Assembly: GCF_900239935.1 (NCBI RefSeq)
Contig: NZ_LT965930.1
Location: forward strand, 79,982-143,981
DNA length: 64,000 bases
Direction: 5' to 3'
DNA from: Pseudoalteromonas carrageenovora IAM 12662
Lineage (GTDB): Bacteria; Pseudomonadota; Gammaproteobacteria; Enterobacterales; Alteromonadaceae
A program made the position numbers and the translations under genes. The notes under the pieces are model-generated. The model saw nothing but the letters and a program-made list of their open reading frames with translations, searched no databases and was not told where the DNA came from. Below, piece after piece: positions 63,608-64,000 of this stretch; position 1 is the first letter of the stretch, and each line of letters starts with the position of its first letter.

Positions 63608-64000
63608 TACATAATTCTGGTTAAATACACCAGAATTGTGTATTCACTGTCGAATACCTCCTTAAATACACCATAAATATGTAACCTTTGGCTATTAACT
63701 TTACATAATTATGGTAATTACACTAAAAACACCATTATTTTGTACTCTATATTCGATTAAGACTTAGTTTAAAGGCTTAATGAACAAATTGAGATAACAC
63801 AATTATGGTTTTTTATAATGTTAGATAACACAATAGTGGTATATAAACACCATTATTTTGTTATTTATAAAAACAAAAAAAGACAAAACATTGAAATTTA
63901 GTTACTTTTAATAAAAAATGAATTTTATTGATTACATAAAACTGGTCAATAACACCAGTTTTATGTAAAACAACCGTTTAAAATACACAAAACTGGTGTT
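63608..64000. repeat. Array of covarying hairpins at the right edge
   Basis: Repeated stem-loops built as ACAxAA...TGGT-loop-ACACCA...TTxTGT. They lie at 63608-63642 (14-bp stem), 63702-63744, 63825-63864 and 63932-63968 (15-bp perfect stem). A left arm alone occurs at 63794-63809, and another is cut by the window end at 63984-63997. Arm sequences change together (TTCTGGT/ACCAGAA, AACTGGT/ACCAGTT, TATGGT/ACCATT), so pairing is conserved while sequence is not. There is no gene in 63478-64000. Confidence 0.7.

Noticed and set aside
63608..64000. CRISPR array
   Set aside because: Repeat units are not identical, unit spacing varies widely, the arms covary instead of being conserved, and there are no cas genes.

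Overview
The window is AT-rich gammaproteobacterial DNA that reads like a marine Pseudoalteromonas chromosome or large plasmid. Supporting signs are the TonB-dependent receptor and sulfatase repertoire, a GH110 pair, short integron-type attC sites, and many accessory cassettes. My best reading is a strain close to Pseudoalteromonas distincta or carrageenovora. The catalytic aspartates of one GH110 fall at D321, D344 and D345, the numbering I recall for the characterised P. distincta enzyme PdGH110B.

Layout. (1) 1-0.66 kb: a broken tyrosine recombinase running off the left edge. (2) 1.0-16.9 kb: left half of a polysaccharide utilisation locus (PUL), all on the minus strand except the transporter: LacI-type regulator, GH2 beta-galactosidase, sulfatase, two GH110 alpha-1,3-galactosidases, a beta-propeller protein resembling lambda-carrageenase (GH150), a lipoprotein sulfatase, and a divergent GPH/MFS sugar transporter. 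(3) 17-48 kb: about 31 kb of accessory DNA that splits the PUL. It holds a GRAM-like protein, an acyltransferase, a NarL-type two-component system, and a 17 kb segment bounded by two inverted, about 95% identical minimal tyrosine recombinases. That segment carries an AHH nuclease with immunity gene, endonuclease I, SOS-regulated umuDC, a NYN/OST-HTH/cold-shock protein, a 1900-residue STAND NTPase and a GIY-YIG/DUF4041 operon. Further right are an RT+SLATT anti-phage-type operon with a structured leader, three integron cassettes with attC sites, a degraded IS91-like element, and a LysR/tautomerase cluster. (4) 48-62.2 kb: right half of the PUL: galactokinase, octaheme cytochrome, three sulfatases, a TonB-dependent receptor and a sodium/sugar symporter. 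(5) 62.2-64 kb: one small gene, a 198-bp MITE-like element and an array of covarying hairpins running off the right edge.

How the PUL works (inference). Sulfated galactan is imported through the TonB receptor, cut by the GH150-like enzyme, desulfated by five S1 sulfatases, and trimmed alternately by GH110 (alpha-1,3) and GH2 (beta-1,4). Galactose enters through the symporter or MFS carrier and is phosphorylated by GalK. No anhydrogalactose genes and no GH16 or GH82 enzymes are present, which fits lambda-carrageenan, a galactan without anhydrogalactose. A 16-bp palindrome, GGGATAACGTTATCCC, lies before the GH2 gene. Related sites lie before the MFS gene, the TonB receptor and the symporter, with a weaker one at galK. 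One LacI-type regulator therefore probably controls both separated halves.
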